Positions 25,955 through 34,954 of a stretch of DNA of 64,000 nucleotides are shown here, one piece after another; the first letter of the stretch is position 1; each line of letters begins with the position of its first letter. The notes below the pieces were generated by a model. It was not told the DNA's origin. It saw only the letters and a list, made by a program, of their open reading frames with translations, and made no database searches. Source of the DNA: Paenibacillus sp. PastM-3 (lineage in GTDB: Bacteria > Bacillota > Bacilli > Paenibacillales > Paenibacillaceae); contig NZ_JARXXP010000006.1 of the NCBI RefSeq assembly GCF_029893965.1, positions 180,432-244,431 on the forward strand, read 5' to 3'. The position numbers and the translations under genes were made by a program.

Positions 25955-27051
25955 GTAATCCAGAAATTGAACTTGATCTGGGAATTTTGAAAGAGCAGAG
26001 GATTGAAGAAATGCCGGAGTTAGTACGTGCCCGTATGGAGCAAACCTATCAAATGCTGAGCAGCGTGCCCCCGAAGCCTGTCCCTGTCAAGAAAAAAAGC
26101 CGCTGGCTGCGGAATGTTATGATTATAACGGCAAGTGTGGCGGCTGCGGGAATTATTTTCATCGGTTTGGGATTCATTTCACCTGCGATGGCTCAAACCT
26201 TGAAACAAATCCCCTTCGTAGACAGTGTCTTCCGATTGGCGGGAGACCTCGGGCTGCAAAACGCGAATGAAAAAGGGATGACTGCCGCTGTCCACCAGAC
26301 GGTTATCCATCAAGGAGTAACGCTTAGTGTGTCCGAACTGATGTATGACGGGAGCCGTTTATCTCTGGTGTTGACCCGTGATATGCCGGAGGACACGAAT
26401 GAAACTTTTTATGATTTGTGGGGGAGCGAGCAGAGTCCGGAAGGGTTTGTGAACAACATCGACTTTTTTATCAACGGTGAACTGGTAAATACCAGCTGGG
26501 GGATCTCCCCCGGCGGAGACCAGGCCCCTGACTCCATCATTGTTACCACCTTCGAATCGTTGGAGGTGCCCGACGAGTTCGATTTTTCCATGGTGATCAG
26601 ATTAGCAAAGCTAAGTCAGGATTTCGAATTCAATATTCCGGTGAAAAAGAATACTGCGAACAGTATCGTGCTGACCCCGGCAGAGATGAAGACACACGAT
26701 CAGATCCATATGAAAATTAAGCGAATTGAGCTTAGCCAAACGACGACGCGTTTGGTTGTCGAGATTAAGGGTGAGCCCGGTGAAGACATTAAGGAGCTTC
26801 AGCAAAAGATTCCGGAAAAATATAAAATTTCAGGGTTACTGAATATTGATTTTGATCTTACCGATGAGCATGGGCGAACCCCGGCATCTATTGGAGGCAG
26901 CGGTTCGGGTGAAGGAGATTATTTATCCTACACAACCATGTTTGAGCCGATGGAAGCCACGCCGAAAACGGTCACCGTAAAGCCGTATATCCGCTCCAGA
27001 GAAAATAAAGTATATATTCCTGAGCTTGAATTTACAGTGCCTGTACAATAG
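25951..27051 (+). CDS. DUF4179-domain membrane protein, probable anti-sigma factor
   Basis: The 366-residue protein has a short cytoplasmic N-terminus, one membrane segment (VMIITASVAAAGIIFIGLGF, about residues 52-71), then PAMAQTLKQIPFVDSVFRLA, which is characteristic of DUF4179, and a large extracytoplasmic part. The ATG at 25951 overlaps the sigma stop; an in-frame ATG at 25915 lies inside the sigma gene and has no ribosome binding site. The role as sigma inhibitor and envelope-stress sensor follows from the family and coupling. Confidence 0.82.
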   Translation: MSNPEIELDLGILKEQRIEEMPELVRARMEQTYQMLSSVPPKPVPVKKKSRWLRNVMIITASVAAAGIIFIGLGFISPAMAQTLKQIPFVDSVFRLAGDLGLQNANEKGMTAAVHQTVIHQGVTLSVSELMYDGSRLSLVLTRDMPEDTNETFYDLWGSEQSPEGFVNNIDFFINGELVNTSWGISPGGDQAPDSIIVTTFESLEVPDEFDFSMVIRLAKLSQDFEFNIPVKKNTANSIVLTPAEMKTHDQIHMKIKRIELSQTTTRLVVEIKGEPGEDIKELQQKIPEKYKISGLLNIDFDLTDEHGRTPASIGGSGSGEGDYLSYTTMFEPMEATPKTVTVKPYIRSRENKVYIPELEFTVPVQ

Positions 27052-27086
27052 CAGATTGGCAAAAAATCTCCGGCAAATCACTTGGG

Positions 27087-27140
27087 ATAGCCTGCAGGAT
27101 CGAGGCATTTAATGTCTCATTCCTACAGGCTATTTATTAG
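27087..27140 (+). terminator. Terminator of the second sigma operon
   Basis: ATAGCCTGCAGGA (27087-27099) pairs with TCCTACAGGCTAT (27121-27133) with one mismatch, followed by TTTATTAG. Confidence 0.7.
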
Positions 27141-27142
27141 TA

Positions 27143-27274
27143 AACGCTTCGCCTTATAAAACTCATGATAAAGCTTCATCAGCGCCCTCTTCTCTATCCG
27201 CGATACGTAACCTCACGTTCATGCAGTATATAAGATATTTCGATATATCTTGCTCTTCCCGATCTTCAAATCTA
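27143..27274 (-). pseudogene. sigK fragment (C-terminal end, internally deleted)
   Basis: 27143-27217 matches the end of the sigK pseudogene at about 60085-60160. After a short unrelated link, 27234-27274 matches 60264-60305. The roughly 100 bases between these parts, which encode the region 4 helix, are missing. Confidence 0.65.
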
Positions 27275-27369
27275 CCCCCAATCGTGCTTGCTATATATTA
27301 CAAATAGTGGTAAACAAACCTTTTACTTTGTATTAAAAGTCTGAACTATATTAAATTTTATATTATTTA

Positions 27370-28151
27370 TTGACTTTAGTTATAGCTACTTCAATTGCGT
27401 TATCCGTTATGGCTTCGGGAGTCATTCCGTTTCAAACAGCGGAAGCTTTAGTGAAAGTGGCTGGATGCAAACATGGAATGCGCTATATCCATCCAAAACA
27501 TATTTTTGCTCCAGTGGAGGATCGGCAGTGTCTGTCGCTGCTGATTTCGCAGCAGCGGCAATGGGATCACAAACAGGGGTATCTCTATATGCGCCATCTA
27601 CAGGCGCAAGCTTAACTAACTTCCGCGGTACAGACGGTATAGCAAGTGTATTAGCTTCAGATAAGGTGCTTATTTATAATCAAAGAGCATACAGTACTCC
27701 AACTCGTATGACTGAACAGGCTGTTCAAGATTATATCAAGTATAGAACGGACTATAAGGAAGTTATCAGACAGTGGATGGACGATAATAAAGTTGATGCT
27801 GTTGTTTACGCAGGATTTATTAGTGACGTATATAACAATGACGCAGCAGCTTCTCAGTTAAGTTCTGACCGTGGAACGGGCGTACTAACGTTACTGTCGG
27901 ATTGCCTACTGTAGTAGTTCCTGTAGGGACGAACGACAGCGGATATTCTATCTCTATGCAGCTTGTTGGCAGAGCATGGGATGATGCTCACAGATGTTCA
28001 AAAAAATGCCTGATATTATGCTTCCATTGATGCACTCGCGTCCAATAATATTATTACAGGCTACGCAGACAATACATTTAAGCCTGAAAAAGATATTACC
28101 AGAGCAGAGTTTGCAACAATCGTCTCCAGATTATTGGAAACTGCGAATTAA
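27370..28151 (+). pseudogene. Decayed secreted amidase with SLH domain
   Basis: A TTG-started signal peptide (LVIATSIALSVMASGVIPF, then AEA) is followed after a frameshift by amidase-signature sequence: SSGGSAVSVAADFAAAAMGS, then VSLYAPSTGASLTNFRGTDG. A second frameshift near 27895 leads to GLPTVVVPVGTNDSGYSISM and QLVGRAWDDA, the end of an amidase. A deletion then joins an SLH repeat from 27989 (DVQKNA, stop codon where Trp should be, YYASIDALASNNIITGYADN), ending at TAA 28149-28151. The order signal peptide-amidase-SLH suggests a cell-surface amidase that has lost function. Confidence 0.75.
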
Positions 28152-28172
28152 GAGAGGTTCATTAACAGGAAG

Positions 28173-28200
28173 GGCCATCCCAAAAGGGATGGTCTTTCTT
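28173..28200 (+). terminator. Terminator after the amidase/SLH remnant
   Basis: GGCCATCCC (28173-28181) pairs with GGGATGGTC (28186-28194), followed by TTTCTT. Confidence 0.75.
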
Positions 28201-28214
28201 GCCGTTACAGTTAT

Positions 28215-29183
28215 TCACACCCACCAAGCGTCTGTTGGGTCTTCTGTCAGTATGATTTCCTTTAAAAAACCAACAGATTTAGATAAACCCTCATGTGTTG
28301 AAGCCAATCCATCCTCATGCTCAATACTGATAACCTTGTCGTAACCCACCATTCTTAAAGAACTTATGATCTCCTTCCAAACCGGTGTATCATGCCCCCA
28401 GCCTACACTGCGGAAAGTCCACGAGCGATTCAACCAATCCGTGTAAGATTTAGGATCAAGAACGCCATTTTGGGCCACATTTCTCTTGGAAATGCTGGTA
28501 TCCTTCGCATGGAAATAAAATAGCGCCTCTTTTTGCCCAAGAATCCGAACCGCTTCCGCAGCATCAATTCCTTGCCAAAATAGATGACTCGGATCTAGGT
28601 TCGCACCGATATTCGGTCCCGTCTGCTCACGTAATTTCAGACAGGTTTCCGGATTATACACTAAGAACCCGGGATGCATTTCAAGTGCTATTTTTACTCC
28701 AAGGCTCCTGGCGAACTCTTCTTCTTCCTTCCAATAAGGGATAGCGACTTCCTGCCATTGCCAATCCAAAGTTTCAAGATAATCGGGCGGCCAGGCACAA
28801 GTAACCCAGTTCGGCGATTTGGAAAGCGGTGAATCTCCCGGACATCCCGAAAACCCGATCACTGTCTCCACTTCAAGCTTGGAAGCTAACATAACCGTTT
28901 TTCTCCAGGAATCATGATAGCCTTGCGCAGTTTGTTTATTGGGATGCAGCGGATTGCCGTGGCAGCTTAAGGCCGAAATCGTTAATCCCCTCTGTTGAAT
29001 AGCAGACATATACTTTTTTCGGCTTTGCTCGTCCGACAATAACAAATCAACTGGGCAATGTGAATCTCCCGGGTATCCTCCTGTGCCAATTTCAATCGCA
29101 TCGATTCCGTATGCTTTCACTCGATCAAGCATATCTTCAAACATCAGATCTTGAAATAATACCGTAAAAACACCTAACTTCAT
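28215..29183 (-). CDS. Sugar phosphate isomerase/epimerase-type TIM-barrel protein
   Basis: The 322-residue protein is an AP-endonuclease-2/xylose-isomerase-like TIM barrel (MKLGVFTVLFQDLMFEDMLD, then IDAIEIGTGGYPGD, IALEMHPGFLVYNPE, GANLDPSHLFWQ). Conserved acidic and His residues for a divalent metal are present in EMHPG, DPSHL and HAKD. I chose the ATG at 29183 behind AGGAGGA; an in-frame start at 29285 would add a non-homologous extension. It is the last gene of the catabolic operon that runs from 36124 leftwards. The reaction (epimerisation, isomerisation or dehydration of a keto-sugar) is not determinable from sequence. Confidence 0.88.
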   Translation of the reverse strand: MKLGVFTVLFQDLMFEDMLDRVKAYGIDAIEIGTGGYPGDSHCPVDLLLSDEQSRKKYMSAIQQRGLTISALSCHGNPLHPNKQTAQGYHDSWRKTVMLASKLEVETVIGFSGCPGDSPLSKSPNWVTCAWPPDYLETLDWQWQEVAIPYWKEEEEFARSLGVKIALEMHPGFLVYNPETCLKLREQTGPNIGANLDPSHLFWQGIDAAEAVRILGQKEALFYFHAKDTSISKRNVAQNGVLDPKSYTDWLNRSWTFRSVGWGHDTPVWKEIISSLRMVGYDKVISIEHEDGLASTHEGLSKSVGFLKEIILTEDPTDAWWV

Positions 29184-29229
29184 GAATAAATTCCTCCTGT
29201 TTTGTCTTCTTCGGCAGATCATTATAATG

Positions 29230-29261
29230 AAAAGCCGTCGGTTACTGGCCCGACGGCTTTT
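29230..29261 (-). terminator. Hairpin with T-run between the two isomerase genes
   Basis: AAAAGCCGTCGG (29230-29241) pairs perfectly with CCGACGGCTTTT (29250-29261). On the minus strand it lies between the end of one isomerase gene (29273) and the start of the next (29183), so it could attenuate expression of the last gene. Confidence 0.75.
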
Positions 29262-29272
29262 TGATGAATCTA

Positions 29273-30121
29273 TTAATACTTCCAATCCAATTCATTCAAC
29301 TTGGCTTTAACGTATTCAATTGATGTTCTCGCATACCAATCCGGTTCTGCTTGTCTGGTATGGAACCCGACTTCCATGGAGAGATAGCCGTCGTAATTGA
29401 TCGCCTTGAGGGCCTTGAATACTTCCGTAAAATCACAGCGGCCTTGTCCCGGAGGCAAACGGTCGCTATCGGCGAGATGTACGTGGTGAAGCTTATCCGC
29501 CATCCGGTATACATAATCACTGACCACTTCATTACGGTATAGCGCATGGAACGTATCAAACATCACTTTGACGTTCGACAAGCCCGATTGCTCACTTAAG
29601 AGCAGCGCATCATCTGCCGTTTCAATCAAGTTGCTGTCTGTAGGGGTAGGCTCTACCACCATGGTAATGCCTAATTCCTTGGCATAATTACCGATGTCGA
29701 TGAGTCCCTCGAGACTGTAATTCCATGCATCTGATTGAGTGGTGCCATACACGACCCATCCGGCAATGTACATTACAGTCGGACACTCCCAATCGTGGGC
29801 TAAACGAAGCACATCCTTGTAATGATTAATAGTATATTTGCGTTCCTCAGACAGCGGCGAGCTCGGATTATTACCGGGTCCGCCCCCGGGTGCTGGCAGC
29901 ATGGACGACACTTTCAGATTCTCCGCCCGCAGCAGCTTCATAATTTGAACGCGGCGCTCTGGTGTCACATGATCCGGCCAAGCATGCGGGCTGGCGCAGC
30001 CGATTTCAATGCCGTCGTAGCCGAAAGAAGCTATTCTGCGGATCGTTTCCTCCAGCGGATAGGAAGGAACCCACACAGGAAAACCGCTGTACGTCCAAGT
30101 GTTAAAAGAGATGCCTTTCAT
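29273..30121 (-). CDS. Second TIM-barrel sugar isomerase/epimerase
   Basis: The 282-residue protein is of the same superfamily as the product of 28215-29183 but only distantly similar to it. Typical elements are SFGYDGIEIGCASPHAWPDH, VVEPTPTDSNLIETADD, VKVMFDTFHALY, HVHLADSDRLPPGQG and YLSMEVGF. It has the metal-binding Glu, Asp, His and Glu expected of IolE/hydroxypyruvate-isomerase-like enzymes. A GGAGAGGG ribosome binding site precedes the ATG at 30121. Two such enzymes with two dehydrogenases suggest a multi-step conversion of an unusual sugar or polyol. Confidence 0.88.
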   Translation of the reverse strand: MKGISFNTWTYSGFPVWVPSYPLEETIRRIASFGYDGIEIGCASPHAWPDHVTPERRVQIMKLLRAENLKVSSMLPAPGGGPGNNPSSPLSEERKYTINHYKDVLRLAHDWECPTVMYIAGWVVYGTTQSDAWNYSLEGLIDIGNYAKELGITMVVEPTPTDSNLIETADDALLLSEQSGLSNVKVMFDTFHALYRNEVVSDYVYRMADKLHHVHLADSDRLPPGQGRCDFTEVFKALKAINYDGYLSMEVGFHTRQAEPDWYARTSIEYVKAKLNELDWKY

Positions 30122-30162
30122 GAATACCCTCTCCTTATAATGAAGAATTGAATTTCAACTTT

Positions 30163-31200
30163 CTATTCCCAGACAAATACAGCTTTTTCTGTTTTTCTTT
30201 CATCAAACATGCGGAAGGCCGTTTCCGCTTCCTCAATCTTGAAGGTATGGGATACCAGCTTTTCTACCGGAAGATTCTTGTTCATAATGAATCTTGTGAT
30301 CTCATTGAATTCGAAAATCGGGAAGTACCATGAGCCCATCACCGTAATTTGTTTGCGGATCAACTGTTCGCTCGGTTTGATCGTTACTTCCTTCCCTTCC
30401 CCAATAAACGCTGCCCTGCCGTGAGGACGAAGACTGTCTAGAATCGTGTTTTGCGCAATTGGGCTACCTGAGCAATCAATCCCTACATCCACGCCACGAC
30501 CATTCGTAATCTCCATAAGCTGTTCCAGTACATTGGATTTTGCATTGATCGTATAATCTGCACCCAGTTCCTTGGCTACTTCCAGGCGCTCATCCAACAT
30601 ATCTACAGCAATAACGGTTGCTCCCAGACCCTTTGCTACCATTACGCCGGCGCCGCCCATTGGCCCAAGTCCAAAAATAACAATCGTGTCACGCCCATTT
30701 ACGGCCAGTCTTTTCTGCGCATGGTAGAGAGTGCCTACAGCGTCCGTGGATACTGCAGCGGTGACATAGCTCATCCCATCCGGAATTCTCATACAGTTTT
30801 CCTCAGGTACAACCATGTAGTCCGCATCACCGCCATGTTGGTCAAAGCCAATGCACTGCCACTCCTTACAAAACATTCGGTAGCCGCTTCTGCAATACTC
30901 GCACTCGCCACAGCCAATGGCCAGGTAGACCGCGACACGATCACCGGTATTGTAACGGCTGACTTTTTCGCCCACCTGAACAATTTCCCCTGCCGGCTCA
31001 TGCCCTGGATGTACACATCCGGAATGGCCCTGCCCGACCACGCCACGATTGCCGTAATACAAGCTCATATCACTGCGGCAAATAGCCGATGCTTTTAATT
31101 TAATCAGAACCTCACCAGAACCCGGAGCCGGGATCGGCACCTCACGAATTTCCACTACTTTGTCGCCAGGAAATACTACCGCTTTCATTGTCTTAGACAT
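30163..31200 (-). CDS. Zinc-dependent medium-chain alcohol/polyol dehydrogenase
   Basis: The 345-residue protein belongs to the MDR family. Catalytic zinc ligands are in SAICRSDMS and HPGHEPAGEIV. The structural zinc lobe GCGECEYCRSGYRMFC has four cysteines, and the Rossmann motif is GLGPMGGAG followed by an Asp in VIAVDMLDE, favouring NAD+. It oxidises or reduces a sugar alcohol or keto-sugar in the cytoplasm. A GGAGGGG ribosome binding site lies before the ATG at 31200. It sits in the operon between the Gfo/Idh and isomerase genes. Confidence 0.9.
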   Translation of the reverse strand: MSKTMKAVVFPGDKVVEIREVPIPAPGSGEVLIKLKASAICRSDMSLYYGNRGVVGQGHSGCVHPGHEPAGEIVQVGEKVSRYNTGDRVAVYLAIGCGECEYCRSGYRMFCKEWQCIGFDQHGGDADYMVVPEENCMRIPDGMSYVTAAVSTDAVGTLYHAQKRLAVNGRDTIVIFGLGPMGGAGVMVAKGLGATVIAVDMLDERLEVAKELGADYTINAKSNVLEQLMEITNGRGVDVGIDCSGSPIAQNTILDSLRPHGRAAFIGEGKEVTIKPSEQLIRKQITVMGSWYFPIFEFNEITRFIMNKNLPVEKLVSHTFKIEEAETAFRMFDERKTEKAVFVWE

Positions 31201-31218
31201 TTTTACCCCTCCATTTTT

Positions 31219-32388
31219 TTATGAATGCTGCTGGACTGTGACCCATTTCTTTTGTTCATGACTTTGCAGGATCGCGTCTGTAATACACATGGAGAAATGA
31301 CCGTCCTTAAAGGTGGCGAAATCCGTTATATCGTGCAAAGGGTTCTTCCCCTCCCGGATAAACGTGTAAAATCCAAGCATCATATTTTTAATCGAATCCG
31401 GCCAGCCTTCAGTATGTCCGCCCGGGTGGTGAATCGAAGACTTGGCTCCATCATGAAACAGGGCAGGATCAGCAGTAAGCCTTTGATTCGGCTGATCGCG
31501 GTGACCAATCCACAATTGTCCCGGCTCTTCCTGATCCCAAAACACGGACTTCTGGCTGCCGTTCAATTCGAAGCTTAATCTATTTTTCCGGCCAGCGCTC
31601 ACTTGTGACACTGTGAACACCCCTCTGCTGCCGTCTTCCAAATGAATCAGAACCGATCCATAATCCTCCGTGCTTACCTCAACTGGCTCATAGTCTATAT
31701 TATTTTGAGATTCCCTGCTGTACGTCGCGCCAATCGCCATCGGTTTTTTTCGTATCGGATGAACAGTCCATAAATCGGAGAACACCTCTACGATTTTTTT
31801 CCCCGTTACATATTGCACGGTGTCGCACCAGTGAGATCCGATATCGGCAATTGCACGGGATTTACCGCCTACATCTTTGGCAAGCCGCCAATTGAAATCC
31901 GTATCGTACAGGAGCCAATCCTGCTGGTAGCTGCCGTGGACAAGATTTACTTTTCCCAGTTCCCCATGTTTAACCATTTCTGAGACCTGTTTCATCATAG
32001 GGTACTTTCTATAGTTGAAATTGACTCCATGAACTATCCCATACTGTTTCGCTAATCTAAGCAGCTCCGCGCTTTCCTCGCTGTTCATCGCAAGCGGCTT
32101 CTCGGACAATACATGTTTGCCCGCTTGCATGATTTCTTTATTAATTCCGTAGTGTAGATGATTCGGTGTACAATTATGAACCACGTCGATGTCGGGATCA
32201 TTCAGCATTTCCCTATAGTCCCCATAAGCCTTGGGAATGCTCAGCTTTTCCGCCAAGCTCTGCGCTCTTTCCAAGCCGTGCTCGGCAATCGCTTCGACTC
32301 GAACAAATCCCAACCTCCTGATGGCTTCAATATGAGCGGGTCCGATGAACCCCGTTCCAATGATGCCAACTTTTATAATGTCTTTCAT
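31219..32388 (-). CDS. Gfo/Idh/MocA-family oxidoreductase
   Basis: The 389-residue protein has the N-terminal NAD(P)-binding motif VGIIGTGFIGPAH, the family motif SEKPLAMNSEE with the active-site Lys, HGVNFNYRKYPM, and DIGSHWCDTVQYVTG with the catalytic Asp/His pair. Such enzymes oxidise or reduce a ring hydroxyl of sugars, inositols or glycosides. It is encoded directly after the permease gene and 18 bases before the zinc dehydrogenase gene. Confidence 0.92.
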   Translation of the reverse strand: MKDIIKVGIIGTGFIGPAHIEAIRRLGFVRVEAIAEHGLERAQSLAEKLSIPKAYGDYREMLNDPDIDVVHNCTPNHLHYGINKEIMQAGKHVLSEKPLAMNSEESAELLRLAKQYGIVHGVNFNYRKYPMMKQVSEMVKHGELGKVNLVHGSYQQDWLLYDTDFNWRLAKDVGGKSRAIADIGSHWCDTVQYVTGKKIVEVFSDLWTVHPIRKKPMAIGATYSRESQNNIDYEPVEVSTEDYGSVLIHLEDGSRGVFTVSQVSAGRKNRLSFELNGSQKSVFWDQEEPGQLWIGHRDQPNQRLTADPALFHDGAKSSIHHPGGHTEGWPDSIKNMMLGFYTFIREGKNPLHDITDFATFKDGHFSMCITDAILQSHEQKKWVTVQQHS

Positions 32389-32409
32389 CTCCAGCCCCCC
32401 GCCCCTTGT

Positions 32410-33393
32410 TTATTTTTTCAATGCTTTCTTGCCGAAAGCAACCGCCAGAATAATAATTAATCCCTTAATGATCATCTGCTGACTGACATCCAATCCCATA
32501 ATAATGAGCCCATTATTTATCGTTCCAATCATCAGGGAGCCCACGACCGTTCCGATTACCGTACCCACTCCGCCGAACAAGCTGGTACCTCCCAGAATTA
32601 CTGCGGCAATAACCGACAGCTCATCGCCCTCACCAAAGGAAAAGCGTCCAGCGTTCATCCGTCCCGCATACAATAAACCGGCCAGACCTGCCATAAACCC
32701 TGTGCCCAGAAATACCAGAAGCTTTATTTTCATGGTCTTCACACCAGAGAAACGGGCCGCATTCTCATTCCCGCCAGTAGCCAGAACCTGACGTCCAAAT
32801 GACGTCTTGCGAAGCAGAATATGGGCTATTACTGCGAATATAATCGTCCAAATCAGCAAAATTGGTATCAGACCGATATCACCCGATCCAAATACATAGT
32901 TAAATTTCGTATCCACAATAGCCACCGGTGCCGTTCCCGTGATCCACATCGCAACCCCTTTGACTGCTCCCATCGTCCCTAACGTTACGAGGAAAGAAGG
33001 AATTGCAACCTTCGTTACAAGCAGACCGTTAATCAATCCGACAATGACTCCTGTTCCTACTCCGGCGACAAAACCACCCACAATACCCAAGCCAGATTCG
33101 AGCGCCAATGCCCCGGCCAACGAAGATAATGCCGTGATGGAACCGACAGAGAGATCGATTTCCCCGGTACTAATTACGAACGTCATTGCGAGCGCCATTA
33201 ACGTAATCGTCGTTGTTTGTCTAACGATGTTGAGCAGGTTGCCTGAAGTAAGGAATCCATCGTCAAACAGCAATACAGAAAAATAGATAAACACTCCGAA
33301 AAATGCTAAGTAAACAATATAATTTCGCCATTCAAACTTTTTCAAGTTAAAGGCGGATTTCGCTACCTGTACGTTAGAATCCCTGGATTGCAT
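32410..33393 (-). CDS. RbsC-like sugar ABC transporter permease
   Basis: The 327-residue membrane protein has about 8-10 hydrophobic segments and CUT2 family motifs: ALAMTFVISTGEIDLSVGSI, GLLVTKVAIPSFLVTLGTM, and AVILGGTSLFGGVGTVIGT. Its start (ATG 33393, GAGGAGG upstream) overlaps the ATPase gene by 20 bases. Only one permease gene is present, so it probably forms a homodimer. It imports a monosaccharide-like compound. Confidence 0.93.
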   Translation of the reverse strand: MQSRDSNVQVAKSAFNLKKFEWRNYIVYLAFFGVFIYFSVLLFDDGFLTSGNLLNIVRQTTTITLMALAMTFVISTGEIDLSVGSITALSSLAGALALESGLGIVGGFVAGVGTGVIVGLINGLLVTKVAIPSFLVTLGTMGAVKGVAMWITGTAPVAIVDTKFNYVFGSGDIGLIPILLIWTIIFAVIAHILLRKTSFGRQVLATGGNENAARFSGVKTMKIKLLVFLGTGFMAGLAGLLYAGRMNAGRFSFGEGDELSVIAAVILGGTSLFGGVGTVIGTVVGSLMIGTINNGLIIMGLDVSQQMIIKGLIIILAVAFGKKALKK

Positions 33394-34873
33394 ACTGCAG
33401 CTCCTCCTCTGATTTAATATCCATGCGACTCAGTTCCTTTTTCACGCATCCTTCATGCAGTACAATCACCCGATCACTGAGCGCAAGAAGCTCGGAGAGT
33501 TCTGAAGAAACCACAATGATACCTTTGCCGCTGTCTGCCATTTCACGAATGATTTCAATAATTTCCGTTTTCGCTCCAATATCCACACCAATCGTGGGTT
33601 CATCCAGTAATAGCACCATCGGTTCATTAGCCAGCCATTTGGCCAGAACGATTTTTTGCTGATTCCCCCCTGATAACAGGTTGACTTGTTTAAAGATGTT
33701 ATCCGTTTTTATATTGAGCTTTTCGACAAAACGTTTGCTGATGTCATTGGCTTTTTTGTTGTCCAGCAGTATCCTTTTTTTCACTTTAGACAGAATAGGC
33801 AGGACCATATTATCCTTCACGCTGTGCTGCAGCACCAAGCCCTGCATTCGGCGGTCCTCAGGAATCAGCGCTAATCCCGCCTCGATGGCGTCCTGTACAT
33901 TTTTGATTCCCTGCTTCCTTCCCTCCACAAGCACTTCTCCGCTTTCTTTTGGATCGATTCCGAATATGGCTCTCAGCAGTTCAGTTCTTCCGCTTCCCAT
34001 CAGACCTGCGATGCCGACGATCTCGCCCGGATACACAGACAGGCTGATGTCCCGCACCCTCGTTCCCGATGTAAGATTTCTAATTTCCATTACGGGCGCC
34101 ACGTCAGTCCGATAGCTCCGCTCCTTCCATTCAAAAGCCTTGTTGAACTCCGCCCCAACAATATGCTGGATCACGCTATCCATATCTGTCTCGGCGCAAG
34201 CTTCCGTAATCACGTTTCTGCCGTCCCGCATGATTGTAATGCGATCGCATATTTGAAAGATTTCATCCATCCGGTGGGAAATGTAGATAATGGAATAATC
34301 CTTTGCTTTCAATTGGTTAATAAAAGAGAATAAAATTTCCGTTTCGCTTTTGGTTAACGAAGAGGTAGGTTCGTCCATGATCAGAATTTTGGTATCCTGA
34401 GAGAGAGCCTTAGCAATTTCCGTCATCTGCCAATAGCCGACACCCAGATTTTGCACCAGTTCCGTAGGTTGGATATTAACACCCAGTTCCTTTAACAGCT
34501 GTTCCGTTTTACGCTCATTTTCCTTATCGTCCAAAAAACCATACGCGGTCTTGGCTTCTCTCCCCAAATAAATATTTTGGGACACCGTTAACGTCGGGAT
34601 TAAGCTGAACTCCTGAAAAATCATCGATATCTTATTTTTCTGGGCGTCTTCAAAACTATTAATACTTACTTCAGCACCATCGATATAAATCTCACCTTGG
34701 TCGGCGCTATAGACTCCGGTCAGTATTTTCATCAGTGTGGATTTCCCTGCGCCATTCCCGCCCATTAGAGCGTGAACTTCGCCCTTTTCCAGAGAAAATT
34801 CAACGTCGCGGAGAACCGGTATACCATTGAACGCTTTGTTAATGCCGTTCATTTCAAGGATGGGCTGCCCCAT
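33374..34873 (-). CDS. RbsA-like sugar ABC transporter ATPase (two fused domains)
   Basis: The 499-residue protein contains two nucleotide-binding domains. The first has Walker A GGNGAGKST and Walker B ILIMDEPTSSL, with a degenerate signature (LGVGYWQ). The second has the atypical Walker A GLMGSGRTE and a full signature LSGGNQQKIVLAKWL. This asymmetry is usual for the CUT2 class. It energises the RbsC-like permease and is separated from the binding-protein gene by a stable hairpin at 34895. Confidence 0.93.
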   Translation of the reverse strand: MGQPILEMNGINKAFNGIPVLRDVEFSLEKGEVHALMGGNGAGKSTLMKILTGVYSADQGEIYIDGAEVSINSFEDAQKNKISMIFQEFSLIPTLTVSQNIYLGREAKTAYGFLDDKENERKTEQLLKELGVNIQPTELVQNLGVGYWQMTEIAKALSQDTKILIMDEPTSSLTKSETEILFSFINQLKAKDYSIIYISHRMDEIFQICDRITIMRDGRNVITEACAETDMDSVIQHIVGAEFNKAFEWKERSYRTDVAPVMEIRNLTSGTRVRDISLSVYPGEIVGIAGLMGSGRTELLRAIFGIDPKESGEVLVEGRKQGIKNVQDAIEAGLALIPEDRRMQGLVLQHSVKDNMVLPILSKVKKRILLDNKKANDISKRFVEKLNIKTDNIFKQVNLLSGGNQQKIVLAKWLANEPMVLLLDEPTIGVDIGAKTEIIEIIREMADSGKGIIVVSSELSELLALSDRVIVLHEGCVKKELSRMDIKSEEELQYAIQGF

Positions 34874-34894
34874 GATTGTTCACCCTCTTTGCCT

Positions 34895-34933
34895 TGAAGC
34901 GGAAGGCTGCATGCAAGGGCAGCCTTCGCTTCA
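34895..34933 (-). other. Intercistronic hairpin between binding-protein and ATPase genes
   Basis: TGAAGCGGAAGGCTGC (34895-34910) pairs with GCAGCCTTCGCTTCA (34919-34933) with one bulged base. No T-run follows in the direction of transcription, so it probably stabilises the upstream message or limits read-through. The binding protein would then be made in excess. Confidence 0.6.
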
Positions 34934-34954
34934 GTTATTTTTTTGCCTGTGTAC

